Source: Arthrobacter sp. OVS8 (GTDB lineage Bacteria; Actinomycetota; Actinomycetes; Actinomycetales; Micrococcaceae). From it: a DNA stretch of 64,000 nt. The DNA lies in assembly GCA_028370155.1 (NCBI GenBank), contig CP116670.1, positions 1 through 64,000 of the forward strand, given 5' to 3'. A program made the translations under genes and the position numbers. This document shows positions 34,520 through 45,539 of this stretch, piece by piece; the first letter of the stretch is position 1; each line of letters starts with the position of its first letter. The notes beneath the pieces were generated by a model. That model saw nothing but the letters and a program-made list of their open reading frames with translations. It did no database searches and was not told where the DNA came from.

Positions 34520-35979
34520 TCATGCGGCCGGAAGCACTGCCAGTCGTGCGCGTTTGAGCGATTTGGCGCGGTGTCGGAGTTCGCGGCGGTGATGGCTGGT
34601 GTCGGCGGCCGGCGCGGCTCTGTTGGGCAGCGAGCCGGTCAGACCCGTTCCGGGCAGCGGGGGTGCGGTGGAGTGGTAGCTGTGGCCGGTGGGGGTCCGG
34701 ATCTCGATGCTGTGTCTGGTGCCGGGCCGGGGTTTGGCGGTCCAGCCGGGGGTTTCTTTGGTGTGGTTGCAGGCTTCGCAGAGCCCTGCGCCGTTGTCCC
34801 GGGTGGTGGGTCCGCCGCGGTGCCAGGGGATGATGTGGTCGAAGTGGCGGATCGGGGCATCGCAGTACGGGGTGCGGCAGGTGTCGTCCCGGGCCTGGAT
34901 GAAGCGGCGGAGTCCGGGCGGGAAGAGCCGGGCGCGGGAGTCCATGGAGGTGAGTTCGCCGGTGCCGGGGGCGGTGTAGAGCCGGCGGAGCCAGACGTTG
35001 AAGGCTTTATCCCCGACGGTGTCGGTGTCCCTGGCCGTATCCTGCGTGAGGAGGTCGCGGGCCCAGGCGGCGGGGACGATGCCGTAGCCGGGGAGGCGGG
35101 CGGGTTCGCTGTCGCTCTGGAGGAGGGTGCGGTCGGTCATGACGAGCTGGAGTTCGATGCCGGTGATCCCGCCGGGGGTGCCGGTGGTGCGTTCGACCAG
35201 GGTGTCGGCCATGAGTTGGCCGCGGGTGCGGGGTCCCCGTTGTTGCGGAGGGTGTCGGCGTGCCGGGTCAGCGCGGCGTACATCGCGACGCCCTGACCGA
35301 CGGGGAGCAAGGCGGTGAGGTAGCACATGGTGTCCGGGGCCGGGCGGAGACTGACGTGCCGTTCGGCGGCGGCGTGGCTGGCCCGCTGCGTGACGGTGCG
35401 CGGGTCCCGGCGGTACGCGGCGGCCCGGGCCGCGGCGATGATGCGCCGGTCCCCGGCGCCGTCGAACGTCCCGGTGTCGGCGGCGAGCTCGGCGTCCACA
35501 GCGGTGCGGTCCTCCGCGGTCAGGCCCGCGGTCTCCCGGACCAGGAGGGTGGCGCGCCATTCGTTGAGCTGCCCGGCCTCCAACGCAGCGAAAGTGCGGG
35601 GCATTTCGGTGACCAGGGCTTTCGCCAGGCCGAGGAGCCTGCCGCCCTTGGCCGGGGATTCGCGCCGGGCGAGGGCGATCTGCGCGCCGACCCCGGTGCC
35701 GAGCTCGGCCGCGGGCATCCCGGCGTCGACCTGTTCACGGCGCTGCAGCAGATCGAAGGCGACGGACAAACGGGCCTGACGGGCAGCCAGGGCAGACTTT
35801 TGGTCTTCCAGCTCACGGATTTGGCTGATCAGTCCGGCACTGTCGCGGGCGGGCCGGACAGCCGTCAGCGCCCGGGCCACCTCCGCGACCGTCACGCGTT
35901 CCGGCTCACCTGCGTCAGCCGGATGAAGCCTTCCAGCCGGTCGAAATGCGTCGGGCCCCTGCCTGCTATCCATGATCAA
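34520..35979 (-). CDS. DUF222-HNH endonuclease-like protein (frameshifted)
   Basis: The N-terminal DUF222 region begins '[19 protein letters not shown]'. The HNH domain near the C-terminus reads '[20 protein letters not shown]' then '[19 protein letters not shown]', with zinc cysteines and the catalytic DH. A base is missing near 35237. Restored length is 486; the start may also be the ATG at 35973. This family occurs in many near-identical copies in Arthrobacter relatives and is thought to spread as part of mobile DNA. The role is unknown. Confidence 0.85.
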
Positions 35980-36183
35980 ACTCTACTTTTGGGCACTGAC
36001 ATTTATTGAAGGGCCCCTGCGCGCCGAAAGGTAGCGCCCGGCAAGGGCTTTCTGCCGGATAGTTGGTAGGCTCCCGGCCGCGGTGGAGGATCTGCGCCGG
36101 GATTGCCCATCCAGGGCTTTGCGGGCCGCCTCAGGCCCCTGCTTTCTTTGCATGATCAAACTCTGGATTTGCGCTCTGACATT
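35953..36183. repeat. Direct repeat pair, 180 bp apart, at the DUF222 gene start
   Basis: The first copy (35953-36003) and the second (36133-36183) share CATGATCAAACTCT, CCCCTGC and CTGACATT, about 70% identical over 51 bp. The first copy covers the DUF222 start codon. The second encodes on the minus strand 'SLIMQRKQGPEA', like '[12 protein letters not shown]' of the real gene. It is probably a remnant of another DUF222 copy. Confidence 0.65.
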
Positions 36184-36191
36184 GAGCGGGG

Positions 36192-36713
36192 TCACAAGTG
36201 CCGCGCTGGCCTGTCCGCGTGCTCGGGCGGCCAGACAACTTCGAAGCGTTCAAAGACGATCTCGTCGTCCTCTGACCATTCATGCCCGGCCGCGGCGGAG
36301 ACCCGTGTCCAGTATCGGCGGTGTTCACGCTGCCAACTTTCCAGGGACAAGTCGTCTTCGCCCTCATCACGAGCGAAGGCGCTGTCAGCGCTCGTGAAGG
36401 GGCCGATGCGGAGCTCCGTGCTGCGGATGATGATGCGGGGCAGGCCATCACCGTCGCAGGCAATCCAATGGGATCCAATGCGGGGCACCTGGTCGCCGCG
36501 GGCGATGAAGTCCGCGACGAGTTCCGCCGTCGCGCGTTTCCTTCCGCTGAGAACGATGCCGAGGAGGTCGTTGGCGAGCCGTTTCGAATCACCGAAGTGC
36601 TCCACGGTGTATTCGGGTGACGCGGCAACGGCTTCGGGATGCGCGGCGGCGTAAGCGCCCCACATTCGGTCAGCTGCCTGGACATCGGCGGGGGTGACTG
36701 GTTGAGATTCCAC
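36192..36713 (-). CDS. ASCH-domain protein
   Basis: GTG 36711-36713 starts VESQPVTPADVQAADRMWGA, 173 intact residues. 'HFGDSKRLANDLLGIVLSGR' then 'KRATAELVAD' and 'PRIGSHWIACDGDG' are typical ASCH/YqfB features, an RNA-binding beta-barrel related to PUA. The end is 'ERFEVVWPPEHADRPARHL'. It may bind RNA or modified nucleosides; the exact role is unknown. Confidence 0.8.
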   Translation of the reverse strand: MESQPVTPADVQAADRMWGAYAAAHPEAVAASPEYTVEHFGDSKRLANDLLGIVLSGRKRATAELVADFIARGDQVPRIGSHWIACDGDGLPRIIIRSTELRIGPFTSADSAFARDEGEDDLSLESWQREHRRYWTRVSAAAGHEWSEDDEIVFERFEVVWPPEHADRPARHL

Positions 36714-36791
36714 GTCACTATCGTCGCAGGCACGGAACGAAAGTCCCCGTTCTGATTGGCCAACTCCCGTCGCCCGGGTTAGCGTCAAGTC

Positions 36792-37976
36792 ATGACTCCC
36801 GGACGCCCCGTACCGCCGCCCCTCGCCAAGCCGCTGCCCGATCTGTCCGCGGACGCCACGGACGCCGCAAGCACCGCGCGCGCCACGGGCACGCCGGGGC
36901 CCAGCCTTGCCGCCGCCTACGGTGCCACAGCCAGCGACAGCGGCCTGGTTCCGCTGACGGTGGCCCGCCGCGCGACGAAAGAGGACGACGTCGAGATCGC
37001 CATCGAGTTCTGCGGGCTCTGCCACTCGGACGTCCACGCGACCCGCGGCGAGTGGGGAAGCCAGAACTACCCGCTGGTCCCGGGCCACGAAATCGTCGGC
37101 CGGGTCAGCCGGGTGGGCTCCGCCGTCGACGACTTCACCCTGGGTGAGCTGGTCGGCGTCGGCTGCCTGGTCGATTCCTGCCGCGAATGCGACAGCTGCC
37201 TCGACGGCCTGGAGCAGTACTGCGAAAACGGCATGACCGGGACCTACGGCGCGAAGGACCGCCGGAACGGCGACGCCATCACACAGGGCGGCTACGCCAC
37301 GTCGCTCGTCGTCGACCGCCGTTACGTGCTGCACGTCCCGGAAAGCCTTGATCCCGCCGCGGCCGCGCCGCTGCTGTGCGCCGGCGTCACCACATACTCT
37401 CCGCTGCGCCACTTCGACGTCGAGGAGGGCGACGTCGTCGGCGTCGTTGGCCTGGGCGGGCTGGGCCACATGGCCGTGAAGCTGGCCAAGGCCATGGGCG
37501 CCGAAGTGAAGGTTTTCACCACGTCGGAGTCCAAATTCGCCGCAGCCCGCGAACTCGGCGCGGACGAGGTCATCCTGTCCCGGGACGAGGCCGCGATGGA
37601 CGCCGCGAACCGGAGCATCGACGTCATCATCGACACCGTCGCCGCGCCCCACGACCTCAACCCGTACTTCCGCACCCTGCGCGTGGACGGGGCCCTCTTC
37701 CAGCTCGGGCTGCCCTCGGAAAAGATGCCCCCGGTGAACCCCGGCGCGCTGATCCGGCGCCGCATCGCGTATGCCGGGTCGCTGATCGGCGGCATTGCCG
37801 AGACCCAGGAAATGCTGGACTTCTGCGCCGAACACGGCGTCACCTCGGACGTCGAGGTGGTCCGGGCGGACCAGCTCAATGACGCCTATGACCGCATGGT
37901 GGCCGGAGACGTGAAGTACCGTTTTGTCCTGGACACCAGTACCCTCGGAACACCCTCGGAAAGGGCAGACGCATGA
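36792..37976 (+). CDS. Zinc NAD(P)-dependent alcohol dehydrogenase
   Basis: An intact 394-residue protein. 'FCGLCHSDVHATRGEWG' and 'GHEIVG' give the catalytic zinc ligands, 'CRECDSC....QYC' the structural zinc, and 'VVGVVGLGGLGHMAVKLA' the NAD(P) Rossmann loop. It is close to the cinnamyl-alcohol dehydrogenase-like YahK/Adh group. The N-terminal ~40 residues are Pro/Ala-rich and may not all be translated. It overlaps the HIT gene (ATGA). Confidence 0.9.
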   Translation: MTPGRPVPPPLAKPLPDLSADATDAASTARATGTPGPSLAAAYGATASDSGLVPLTVARRATKEDDVEIAIEFCGLCHSDVHATRGEWGSQNYPLVPGHEIVGRVSRVGSAVDDFTLGELVGVGCLVDSCRECDSCLDGLEQYCENGMTGTYGAKDRRNGDAITQGGYATSLVVDRRYVLHVPESLDPAAAAPLLCAGVTTYSPLRHFDVEEGDVVGVVGLGGLGHMAVKLAKAMGAEVKVFTTSESKFAAARELGADEVILSRDEAAMDAANRSIDVIIDTVAAPHDLNPYFRTLRVDGALFQLGLPSEKMPPVNPGALIRRRIAYAGSLIGGIAETQEMLDFCAEHGVTSDVEVVRADQLNDAYDRMVAGDVKYRFVLDTSTLGTPSERADA

Positions 37977-38401
37977 GCACTCTCTTCACCCGGATCATCA
38001 ACGGCGAAATCCCCGGCCGCTTCGTCTGGCGGGAGGACGACGTCGTGGCGTTCCTGACGGTGGGTCCGCTCGCCGACGGGCACACCCTCGTGGTGCCCAC
38101 CGAGGAAGTGGACCGGTGGACGGACGCGTCGCCCGAGCTGCTGGCCCGCGTGATGCAGGTGGCGCAGAAGATCGGTGCCGTGCAGGTCGGGGTGTTCGGC
38201 GCGGCGCGCGCCGGCCTCATCGTGGCCGGCTACGAGATCAACCACCTGCACGTGCACGTGTGGCCGTCCAACACAATGGCGGACTTCGACTTCGGCTCGG
38301 CGGACCAGCACCCTGATCCGGCGCGGCTGGACGCCAACGCGGAGAAGCTCCGCGAAGGACTCCGGAAAGCCGGGCACGCGGCCCACGTTCCGGAGGCCTG
38401 A
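37973..38401 (+). CDS. HIT-family hydrolase
   Basis: An intact 142-residue protein with 'FTRIINGEIPGRFVW' and 'HLHVHVWP', the histidine triad. It is a nucleotide-phosphoramidate or dinucleotide hydrolase. Coupled with the alcohol dehydrogenase upstream, but a shared pathway is not evident. Convergent with hrpA. Confidence 0.9.
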   Translation: MSTLFTRIINGEIPGRFVWREDDVVAFLTVGPLADGHTLVVPTEEVDRWTDASPELLARVMQVAQKIGAVQVGVFGAARAGLIVAGYEINHLHVHVWPSNTMADFDFGSADQHPDPARLDANAEKLREGLRKAGHAAHVPEA

Positions 38402-38407
38402 GGCCCG

Positions 38408-41400
38408 CTACGCCGGCGCCAGCGCCTTGTTGAGCACCGCGCGGATCCGCTTCTCGGAGACCGAATAGGCTGTTCCGAGCTCGACGGCGAAAAGGCTCAC
38501 CCGGAGCTCCTCGATCATCCAGCGGACCTGGGTTAACTCGGCGCCGGCCCGCCGGCCTGGAGCAGCGCCGACACGGCGTCGTCGTAGTCGTCCTCCAGGG
38601 CCTGGACCGCGGCCATGTGCTGCGCATCCCGCTGGACGTTGGTGGGGAGCTTCTCCAGGCGCTTCTCGATCGCGGCGAGATAGCGCGGGAGCTGGCTGAG
38701 CTGGCTGTAGCCCGTGCGTGCCACAAAACCGGGGAACACCAGTTGCTCCAGCTGGCTCTTGATGTCGTTGAGGGCGCTGATCAGGGCCAGGCTGCTGGTT
38801 CCCTTGAGCGCCTTCTCGATCCGGCGCGTGCTGGCCAGGATGCGCTCCACGACGGCGGTGACGGTGAAGACCGTGTCGATCAGCTCCGCGCGGACCTTCT
38901 CGTACAGTGCAGCGAAGGACGCCTCGTCCCACGGCAGTTCGGCGGGGTGAGCTTGTCGATGGCGGCGAGGGCGCAGTCCGCAATCAGAGCCGTGACCGAG
39001 CCGTGCGGGTTCTGGCTGAACGTCAGCTTCTCGGTGTTGTTCAGGTGCTCCAGGACGTAGCGGTCAGGTGGTGGCACCTTCAGGGCGAGCAGGCGGATGA
39101 CGCCGCCGCGCATGGCCTGTTCCTGTTCGGAGCTGGTTTGGAACAGCCGCAGGGCCACGGACGTTCCCTCGTCCACGAGGGCAGGGTAGCCGGTGACGGT
39201 GTGCCCCTTCACCGTGCCCTGGACCTGGCGCTGCAGCGTTCCGAAGGACCAAGAGGTCAGCCCCGCCTTCTCGGCGAATCCGGTGGAGCTCGGTTCCGCA
39301 CCGGCACCCGCTCCCGCGGTCCGGCCTGCGGCCCCGCCGTTGGACGTCCCGGCCGCCTTCCCGCCGGACCTGCCGTTCGATGCGGGCGCCGTCGTCGCGG
39401 GTGTGGCGCCCAGCGACTCGGCGATCGCCCGGCGCGTGGCCGGCGCCAGGCGTTCCTGCAACGTTGTGAGGTCCTTGCCCTCGTCCAGCACCTTGCCCCG
39501 GGAGTCCACGACGCGGAAGCTGACCCGCAGGTGCGGCGGAACGGCGTCCCAGTTCCAGGAATTCGGCGGGATGACCTGGCCGCGGAGCCGGCGCAGCACG
39601 AGCTCGAGGGAGGCCTCCAGCTCGTCGGTGGCCGGATCGAAATCGGCGTCGAGGGCGGCGACGGCCTGCCGGGCGACGTCCGGGGCCGCACGAAGTTCTT
39701 GCGCACCTGCTTGGGCAGCGACTTGATCAGGGCGGTGACCAGCTCCACCCGCTGGCCGGGGATCAGCCAGCGGAAGGCCGCGTCGTCGAGCTGGTTCAGG
39801 AACAGCACGGGCACCTCGGCGGTGACGCCGTCGGACGGGTTGGGCGGCGATCCGGGGGCCACGGGGTGGAACTCATAGCTCAGCGGCAGCTCAAAGTCCT
39901 TGTGCAGCAGGGTTTGCGGGTAGGCCGAGTCGTCCAGGGCGTCGGCGTCTTCGCTGATCAGCAGAGCCTGGTCGAAATCGAGTAGTGCGGGATCCTGCTG
40001 CCGCGCTTCCTTCCACCACTTGTCGAAGTGCCGCTCGGACACAACGTCCTTACCGATCCGGACGTCATAGAACTCGAAGAGTGTCTCGTCGTCCACCAGG
40101 ATGTCCCGGCGCCGCATCCGTGCCTCGAGCTCCTCGACCTCGTGGAGCAGCGCCCGGTTGCGGTGGAAGAACTTGTGGTGGGTCTGCCAGTCGCCCTCCA
40201 CCAGGGCGTGCCGGATGAACAGCTCCCGGCAGAGTTCAGGATCCACCCTGCCGTAGTTGATCCGGCGGCTCGGGATGATGGGAACGCCGTACAGCGTGAC
40301 CTTCTCATGGGCCATCACCGAGCCCATCTTCTTGGACCAGTGCGGTTCGCTGTAGCTGCGCTTGACCAGGTCCGGCGCCACCTGCTCAACCCAGAGCGGA
40401 TCGAACTTCGCCGCCACGCGGGCCCACAGCCGGCTTGTCTCCACCAGTTCCGCGGCCATCACGAAGGTGGGGACTTCTTGAACAGGGCCGAGCCGGGGAA
40501 GATCGCGAAGCGGCTGCCGCGGGCGCCGGCGTATTCACGCTTGCGCTCGTCGAGGATGCCGACGTGGCTCAGCAGGCCGGAGAGCAGGCTGATGTGGATG
40601 CCCTCATGGTTGCCCACGGGATCGGCCAGGCGCTTGTTGTCCAAGCTGATGCCCAGCGGCCGGGCCAGCTGGCGCAGCTGGGCGAAAAGGTCCTGCCACT
40701 CGCGGACGCGCAGGTAGTTGATGAACTCGGCGCGGCAGAGCCGGCGGAACGCCGTGGAGGAGAGCTCCTGCTGCTTCTCCTGGAGGTAGTTCCAGAGGTT
40801 CAGGAAGCCGGTGAAGTCAGAATTCTCGTCCCGGAAACGCGCGTGCTTCTCCGCGGCGAGCTGCTGCTTGTCGGTGGGACGCTCGCGCGGGTCCTGGATG
40901 GTCAGTGCGGCTGCGAGGATCATGACCTCGCGGACGCACCCGCGCTTGCCGGACTCGACGATCATCCGGCCGAGCCTCGGGTCCACGGGAAGCTGGGCGA
41001 GCTGCTGCCCGACGGCGGTCAGCCCGCCGCCGCTTCTTCCTGCAGCGCCTGCCGGCCGGCGGCCGGTGCGGCCGTCGCCGTCGCCCGTTTCTTCCTGCGG
41101 GCGCGCGGCGCTCAGGGCGCCCAGCTCGCGCAGGAGGGTGACGCCGTCGTTGATGGCGCGGGAGTCCGGGGCTCCACGAACGGGAAGTTTTCCACGTCCT
41201 TCGGGCCGCGGGCAACGCCCATGGCGGTCATTTGCAGGATGACGGCGGCGAGGTTGGTGCGCAGGATCTCCGGATCGGTGTACAGCGGCCGGGACTCGAA
41301 GTCCTCTTCCGAATACAGCCGGATCGCGATGCCGTCGGAGACGCGGCCGCAGCGGCCGGAGCGCTGGTTGGCCGAGGCCTGCGAGACGCGCTCGATCGGC

Positions 41401-42422
41401 AGGCGCTGGACCTTGGTGCGGTGTGAGTAGCGGGAGATGCGCGCGGTGCCGGTGTCGATGACATATTTGATGCCGGGGACCGTCAGCGAAGTCTCGGCGA
41501 CGTTGGTGGCGAGGACGATCCGGCGCTTGCTGCCGGGGTGGAAGACCTTGTGCTGTTCCTGCAGGCTGAGCCGGGCGAAGAGGGGGAGCACCTCGGTGCC
41601 GGCCAGCCTCCGGTTGGACTGGATCCTGCCGTTGAGGGCCTCGGCGGCGTCACGGATCTCGCGTTCGCCGGAGAAGAAGATCAGGATGTCGCCGGGCGCT
41701 TCCTGCGCCAGTTCGTCGACGGCGTCGCACACGGCGTCCAGCGGATCGCGGTCCTCCTCCAGCTCGTCCTCGGAGGCCGCGACGTCGTCGTCGCCCGCGG
41801 CCCCGCCAGCCGGCTGGGACAGCGGGCGGTAGCGGATTTCGACCGGGTAGGTGCGGCCGGAGACCTCGATGATCGGCGAGGGCTCCTCTTCGCTGCCGAA
41901 GTGCCGGGCGAAACGCTGCGGGTCGATGGTGGCGGAGGTGATGATGATTTTCAGGTCCGGCCGCTGCGGCAGGATCCGCTTGAGGTATCCGAGGATGAAG
42001 TCAATGTTGAGGCTGCGCTCATGTGCCTCGTCGATGATGATGGCGTTGTATTTGCGGAGCAGTTTGTCGCGCTGGATCTCGGCCAGCAGGATGCCGTCGG
42101 TCATCAGTTTGACCTTGGTGTTGCGGCTGACCTCCCCGGTGAACCGGACCTGGAAGCCCACTTCCTGGCCGATGTCGACGCCGAGTTCCTCCGCGATGCG
42201 CTCGGCGACCGTGCGGGCGGCCAGCCGGCGCGGCTGCGTGTGGCCGATGAGGCCGTTCTCGCCGAGGCCAAGCTCCAGGCACATCTTGGGAATCTGGGTC
42301 GTCTTACCGGAACCGGTCTCGCCGGCGATGATGGTCACCTGGTTGGCCGCGATGGCGGCCATCAGGTCCTCGCGGCGCTCGGAGACCGGCAGCTCGGCGG
42401 GGTAGGAGATATGCAGTGTCAT
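38408..42422 (-). CDS. hrpA: ATP-dependent RNA helicase HrpA (five or more frameshifts)
   Basis: Start [20 protein letters not shown] at 42422. '[20 protein letters not shown]' is motif I, '[14 protein letters not shown]' motif II (DEAH), 'ITSATID' motif III and 'QRSGRCGR' motif VI. The long C-terminal DUF3418 part follows through breaks near 41168, 40465, 39690, 38950 and 38550, ending '[15 protein letters not shown]'. Restored length is 1,339, normal for HrpA. In other bacteria HrpA rescues stalled ribosomes or processes mRNA. A low-complexity Ala/Gly/Ser linker lies near 39300. Confidence 0.9.
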
Positions 42423-42626
42423 GGCTGCACACAGTCTACTGGGAACTGTCCCGGCGGCGGTTCCGCGGCAATCCCCGGGGTATGACCGGGGAGAACGGGC
42501 GGACAACCGGGACAGTGCCGGGACAGGGAAGTGCCCGGTCCCTGGCGGGGCCGGGCAGCGGGTGGCGGGTTTGTTTCTTGCGGCGGTGCTTCTTTGGATG
42601 CAGCGCGATCCGGCTGCAGGGCCGGA

Positions 42627-42793
42627 TCAGAAGATCCGGAAGGTGTAGTTGCTGCTGGGCAGGTCGAGGGCGGACCAGTAGTCCTCCGAGCGGACCGGGG
42701 GTTGTGGCCCAGCCCGTCCTTGCGGAGGGCTGCGACGGTGGCGGCGACGCCGACGACGATGAGGACGATCAATGCGATTCCGATGAGTTCCAT
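42627..42793 (-). CDS. Small single-span membrane protein
   Basis: Starts MELIGIALIVLIVVGVAATV, one transmembrane helix, then 'AALRKDGLGHNPPVRSEDYW' and ends 'SSNYTFRIF'. A missing base in the middle (near 42700) restores 55 residues. The Asn-Pro/aromatic tail lies on the other side of the membrane. Function unknown. Confidence 0.65.
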
Positions 42794-42827
42794 ACCTCCA
42801 TGGTTCTCCGGTGGGGCAGGCAAAAGA

Positions 42828-42866
42828 AGTGGCAGAAATGCCCAAAAAGCTATAATTTCTGCCACT
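42828..42866. promoter_or_regulatory. Inverted-repeat operator before the GlxA-type gene
   Basis: AGTGGCAGAAAT (42828-42839) and ATTTCTGCCACT (42855-42866) match over 12 bp around a 15-bp spacer, 20 bp before the ATG of the regulator. Autoregulation or a divergent control with the small membrane gene is likely. Confidence 0.65.
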
Positions 42867-42886
42867 GTTTCTGTCAGAATGGAGTC

Positions 42887-43853
42887 ATGATCAAATCAGT
42901 GGCAATGATCGTGGTCCCCAACTTCTCGGTCTTCGAGTTCGCAACCGCCTTCGAAGTGTTCGGCATCGACCGCTCGGCGCGCGGTAATGGCGTTCCCGCG
43001 TTTGATTTCCGGGTCTGCACGCCGGTGCCGGGTGACATCGCGATGAAGTCCGGGCTGTCCATGCACGTGAGTCTGGGGCTCGATGCCGCGGCGGACGCGG
43101 ACCTGGTCATCATGACCCCTTCGGCCGTGACGAGGACGTCCCCGAGTCCGTCCTGGACGCCCTGCGGAACGCCCACGCCCGCGGTGCCTGGGTTATGTCC
43201 ATCTGCTCCGGGGCGTTTGCGCTTGCCCGGGCCGGTCTGCTGGACGGCCGCCGCTGCACCACGCACTGGCACTACTCCCAGGAGCTCGCCAGCCGGTATC
43301 CCGCTGCGATAGTGGACGAGAACGTCCTCTATGTGGAGGACAGCCGGATCATCACGAGCGCCGGCACGGCCGCCGGCATCGATGCCTGCCTGCATCTGGT
43401 CCGGGTGGAATTCGGCGCGAACGTGGCGGCTGGCATTGCCCGCGACATGGTGGTTCCGCCGCACCGCGACGGCGGCCAGGCCCAATTCATCGACCGGCCG
43501 ATCCCGCAGTGCGGCTCAGAGCCCATGGAGGAACTGCTGCAGTGGATGGTGCGGCATCTGGGGAGGACCATTCGGTCAACGAACTCGCCGCGCGCGTCCA
43601 CATGTCACCGCGGACGTTTGCCCGGCGCTTCCGTTCCGAAACGGGAGCCACCCCCGCCGCCTGGCTCAACTCACAGCGCGTGCTGCGGGCCCAGGAACTG
43701 CTTGAGACCACGGACCTCAACATCGACCAAATCGCCCGCGAATCCGGCTTCGGCCACTCGGTGCTGCTGCGGCACCACTTCGGCAAGGTGCTGGACACGA
43801 GCCCGCAGTCCTACCGCCGGACTTTCCGCGGGCACCTGGCCGCTGCAGTCTAG
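42887..43853 (+). CDS. GlxA-like AraC-family regulator with DJ-1/PfpI domain (frameshifted)
   Basis: N-terminal DJ-1-like domain: 'SVAMIVVPNFSVFEFATAFE' and, in another frame, 'VMSICSGAFALARAGLLDGR'. C-terminal AraC HTH: 'VNELAARVHMSPRTFARRFR' and 'IARESGFGHSVLLRHHFGKV'. Breaks near 43125 and 43568. Restored length is 322. Members sense small nitrogenous metabolites or stress; here the target is unknown. It overlaps the emfourin gene tail-to-tail. Confidence 0.85.
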
Positions 43854-44146
43854 GGGAGGCGTGGCTCCGGCTCCGCCGCCGCCTTGGCCGTCTCGACGAG
43901 ATCCCGCCACGGTCCGGTGACGGCCTGCTCGGGCAGGGTTGCCCGGTGCTGGCCGGCCCGGATGCTGTACAGGAACCGGTCGGGCTGGCCCACGGAGGCA
44001 CCCCGGCCTGCCAATGGGACGGCGTCCCACGGGCACGCCTCGATCAGCGGCTGCCAGACGTCCGTGTCCTCCGGTGGCGTGGGCTGCACGGTCCACGTCC
44101 GTTTCATGCCGGCAATGCCGCCGCTGCGCTGGACAGTTATCTTCAT
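43850..44146 (-). CDS. Emfourin-like M4 protease inhibitor
   Basis: An intact 98-residue frame starting MKITVQRSGGIAGMKRTWTV. The 'V.RSGG.AG..R' start and the ~100-residue size fit emfourin, the inhibitor encoded next to protealysin-like proteases. Its only same-strand neighbour upstream is the M4 protease, which supports the call. It would bind the mature protease and block the active site. The start region is repeated upstream (see repeat). Confidence 0.8.
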   Translation of the reverse strand: MKITVQRSGGIAGMKRTWTVQPTPPEDTDVWQPLIEACPWDAVPLAGRGASVGQPDRFLYSIRAGQHRATLPEQAVTGPWRDLVETAKAAAEPEPRLP

Positions 44147-44198
44147 GGGACTGTGATCTTCATAGGACGGTGATCTTCATAGGGACGGGGATTTTCAA
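44144..44198 (-). repeat. Tandem copies of the emfourin start region
   Basis: On the minus strand ATGAAGATMAC occurs at start positions 44146, 44163 and 44180 (17 bp apart), each followed by a GTCC tract; a fourth weaker unit, TTGAAAATCCCCGTCCC, precedes them. With one C restored per unit they would be 18-bp, in-frame 'MKITVP' repeats. Confidence 0.7.
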
Positions 44199-44244
44199 GA
44201 TGGTGCTTTTCATTGGGGCGGTGAACTTCCCGGGTCCCGGATCG

Positions 44245-45314
44245 TCATGAACTGGGCTTTCGCCGGACTCCGGGGAGCTTCACCTTCACAGTTTCCCACG
44301 CCGAGCGCACGGCGTCATGCTCTTTGGAATCCACCCCGAAGAGCTCCTTGGCGGACGCGGCGGTGGCCTTGGCGAACGCGCCGAACGTGGCGGTGGGGGA
44401 CAGGGTGCCGCCCGTCAGGGTCTGGTACCAGATCCGGCCAGGCGCGTCCCACGCATTGCCGCCGAGGGTCGTGGCAACCAGGTAGAACGCGCGGTTGGGG
44501 ATCCCGGAATTGATGTGCACCCCGCCGTTGTCGGCGCTCGTGTGGACATAGCCGTCCATCGAATCCGGCTGCGGGTCCTTGCCGAGCACGTCGTCGTCGT
44601 AGGCCGTTCCCGGGGCCTTCATGGAACGCAACGCGGTTCCTTGGACCTGGTCCGTGAACAGGCCCTCGCCGATCAGCCAACCGGCCTCAGCCGCCGGCTG
44701 CTGTTGGACAAACTGCTCAACGAGCACCCCGAAGACATCGGACATCGATTCGTTCAGCGCGCCTGCCTGGTTGCGGTAGACCAGCCCTGCCGAGTACTGG
44801 GTGACGCCATGGGCGAGTTCGTGGCCGATCACGCTCAGTGACTTCGTGAACCGCTGGAATACCTGGCCGTCGCCGTCGCCGAAGACCATCTGCCGGCCGT
44901 CCCAGAACGCGTTGTCGTACAGGCGGCCGTAATGGACCGTGGCCTCAAGGTGGAGGCCGTTGCCGTCGATCGAGTTCCGGTCGAAGGCTTCGGCGTAGAG
45001 GCGGTGCGTGTGCCCCAGCCCGTCATAGGCTTCATCAGCGGCGGGGTCACCGGTGGGCGGTTCCCCCTCTTTGCGGACCGCACTGCCGGGGAGCTGCTCG
45101 GTGAACTTGGCGTCGTAGACCGTCCGTTCCGGCGGGGCGGCCGGGGTTCCCGCAGCCCCGGATGGCTGCCGGGCCCGGGCACGGCGCGGGACGCCTGGAA
45201 GCTTGGGACGTGGTGCAGGGCTTCCTTCGCCGCGCGGGCGGCGTCGGAGAACTCCGGTTCGCGTTGGGCCGCCAGGCGGCGGAGCATGTACGGCGGAATG
45301 ATGGAACAGTGCAT
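44245..45314 (-). CDS. Protealysin-like M4 metallopeptidase (frameshifted)
   Basis: Starts MHCSIIPPYMLRRLAAQREP, the short propeptide with 'PPYML' of the protealysin subgroup, without a signal peptide. 'SVIGHELAHGVTQYSAGLVY' contains HExxH, 'GALNESMSDVFG' the third zinc ligand Glu, and 'DNGGVHINSGIPNRAFYL' the downstream His. One base is missing near 45170. Restored length is 356. It is likely an intracellular or non-classically released thermolysin-fold protease. Emfourin follows 98 bp downstream on the same strand. Confidence 0.85.
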
Positions 45315-45539
45315 GGTGAGACCCCTTTGTGCTTCGGCGGGATCCCGACGTGGTGCGGCGGCAGGCACCCAGTCCAGCCGCCCGGCTGCCGGAATCCCGC
45401 TGCCGATGCAGACAGCCTACGAGCGGGCGCCGACAATTGGCAGGGTGCCGCGCCTGCTTCTTCGGTCCGCCGTGCCGCGTCTTGCACGCGTCCTGCAGAT
45501 TTCCTGTACGCCGGCTCCGGCCCGGACGTAAAATCACCC

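Noticed and set aside
36192..37835. One 547-residue minus-strand protein ending in an ASCH domain
   Set aside because: Only the last 173 residues have ASCH features; the rest is antisense to an intact alcohol dehydrogenase.
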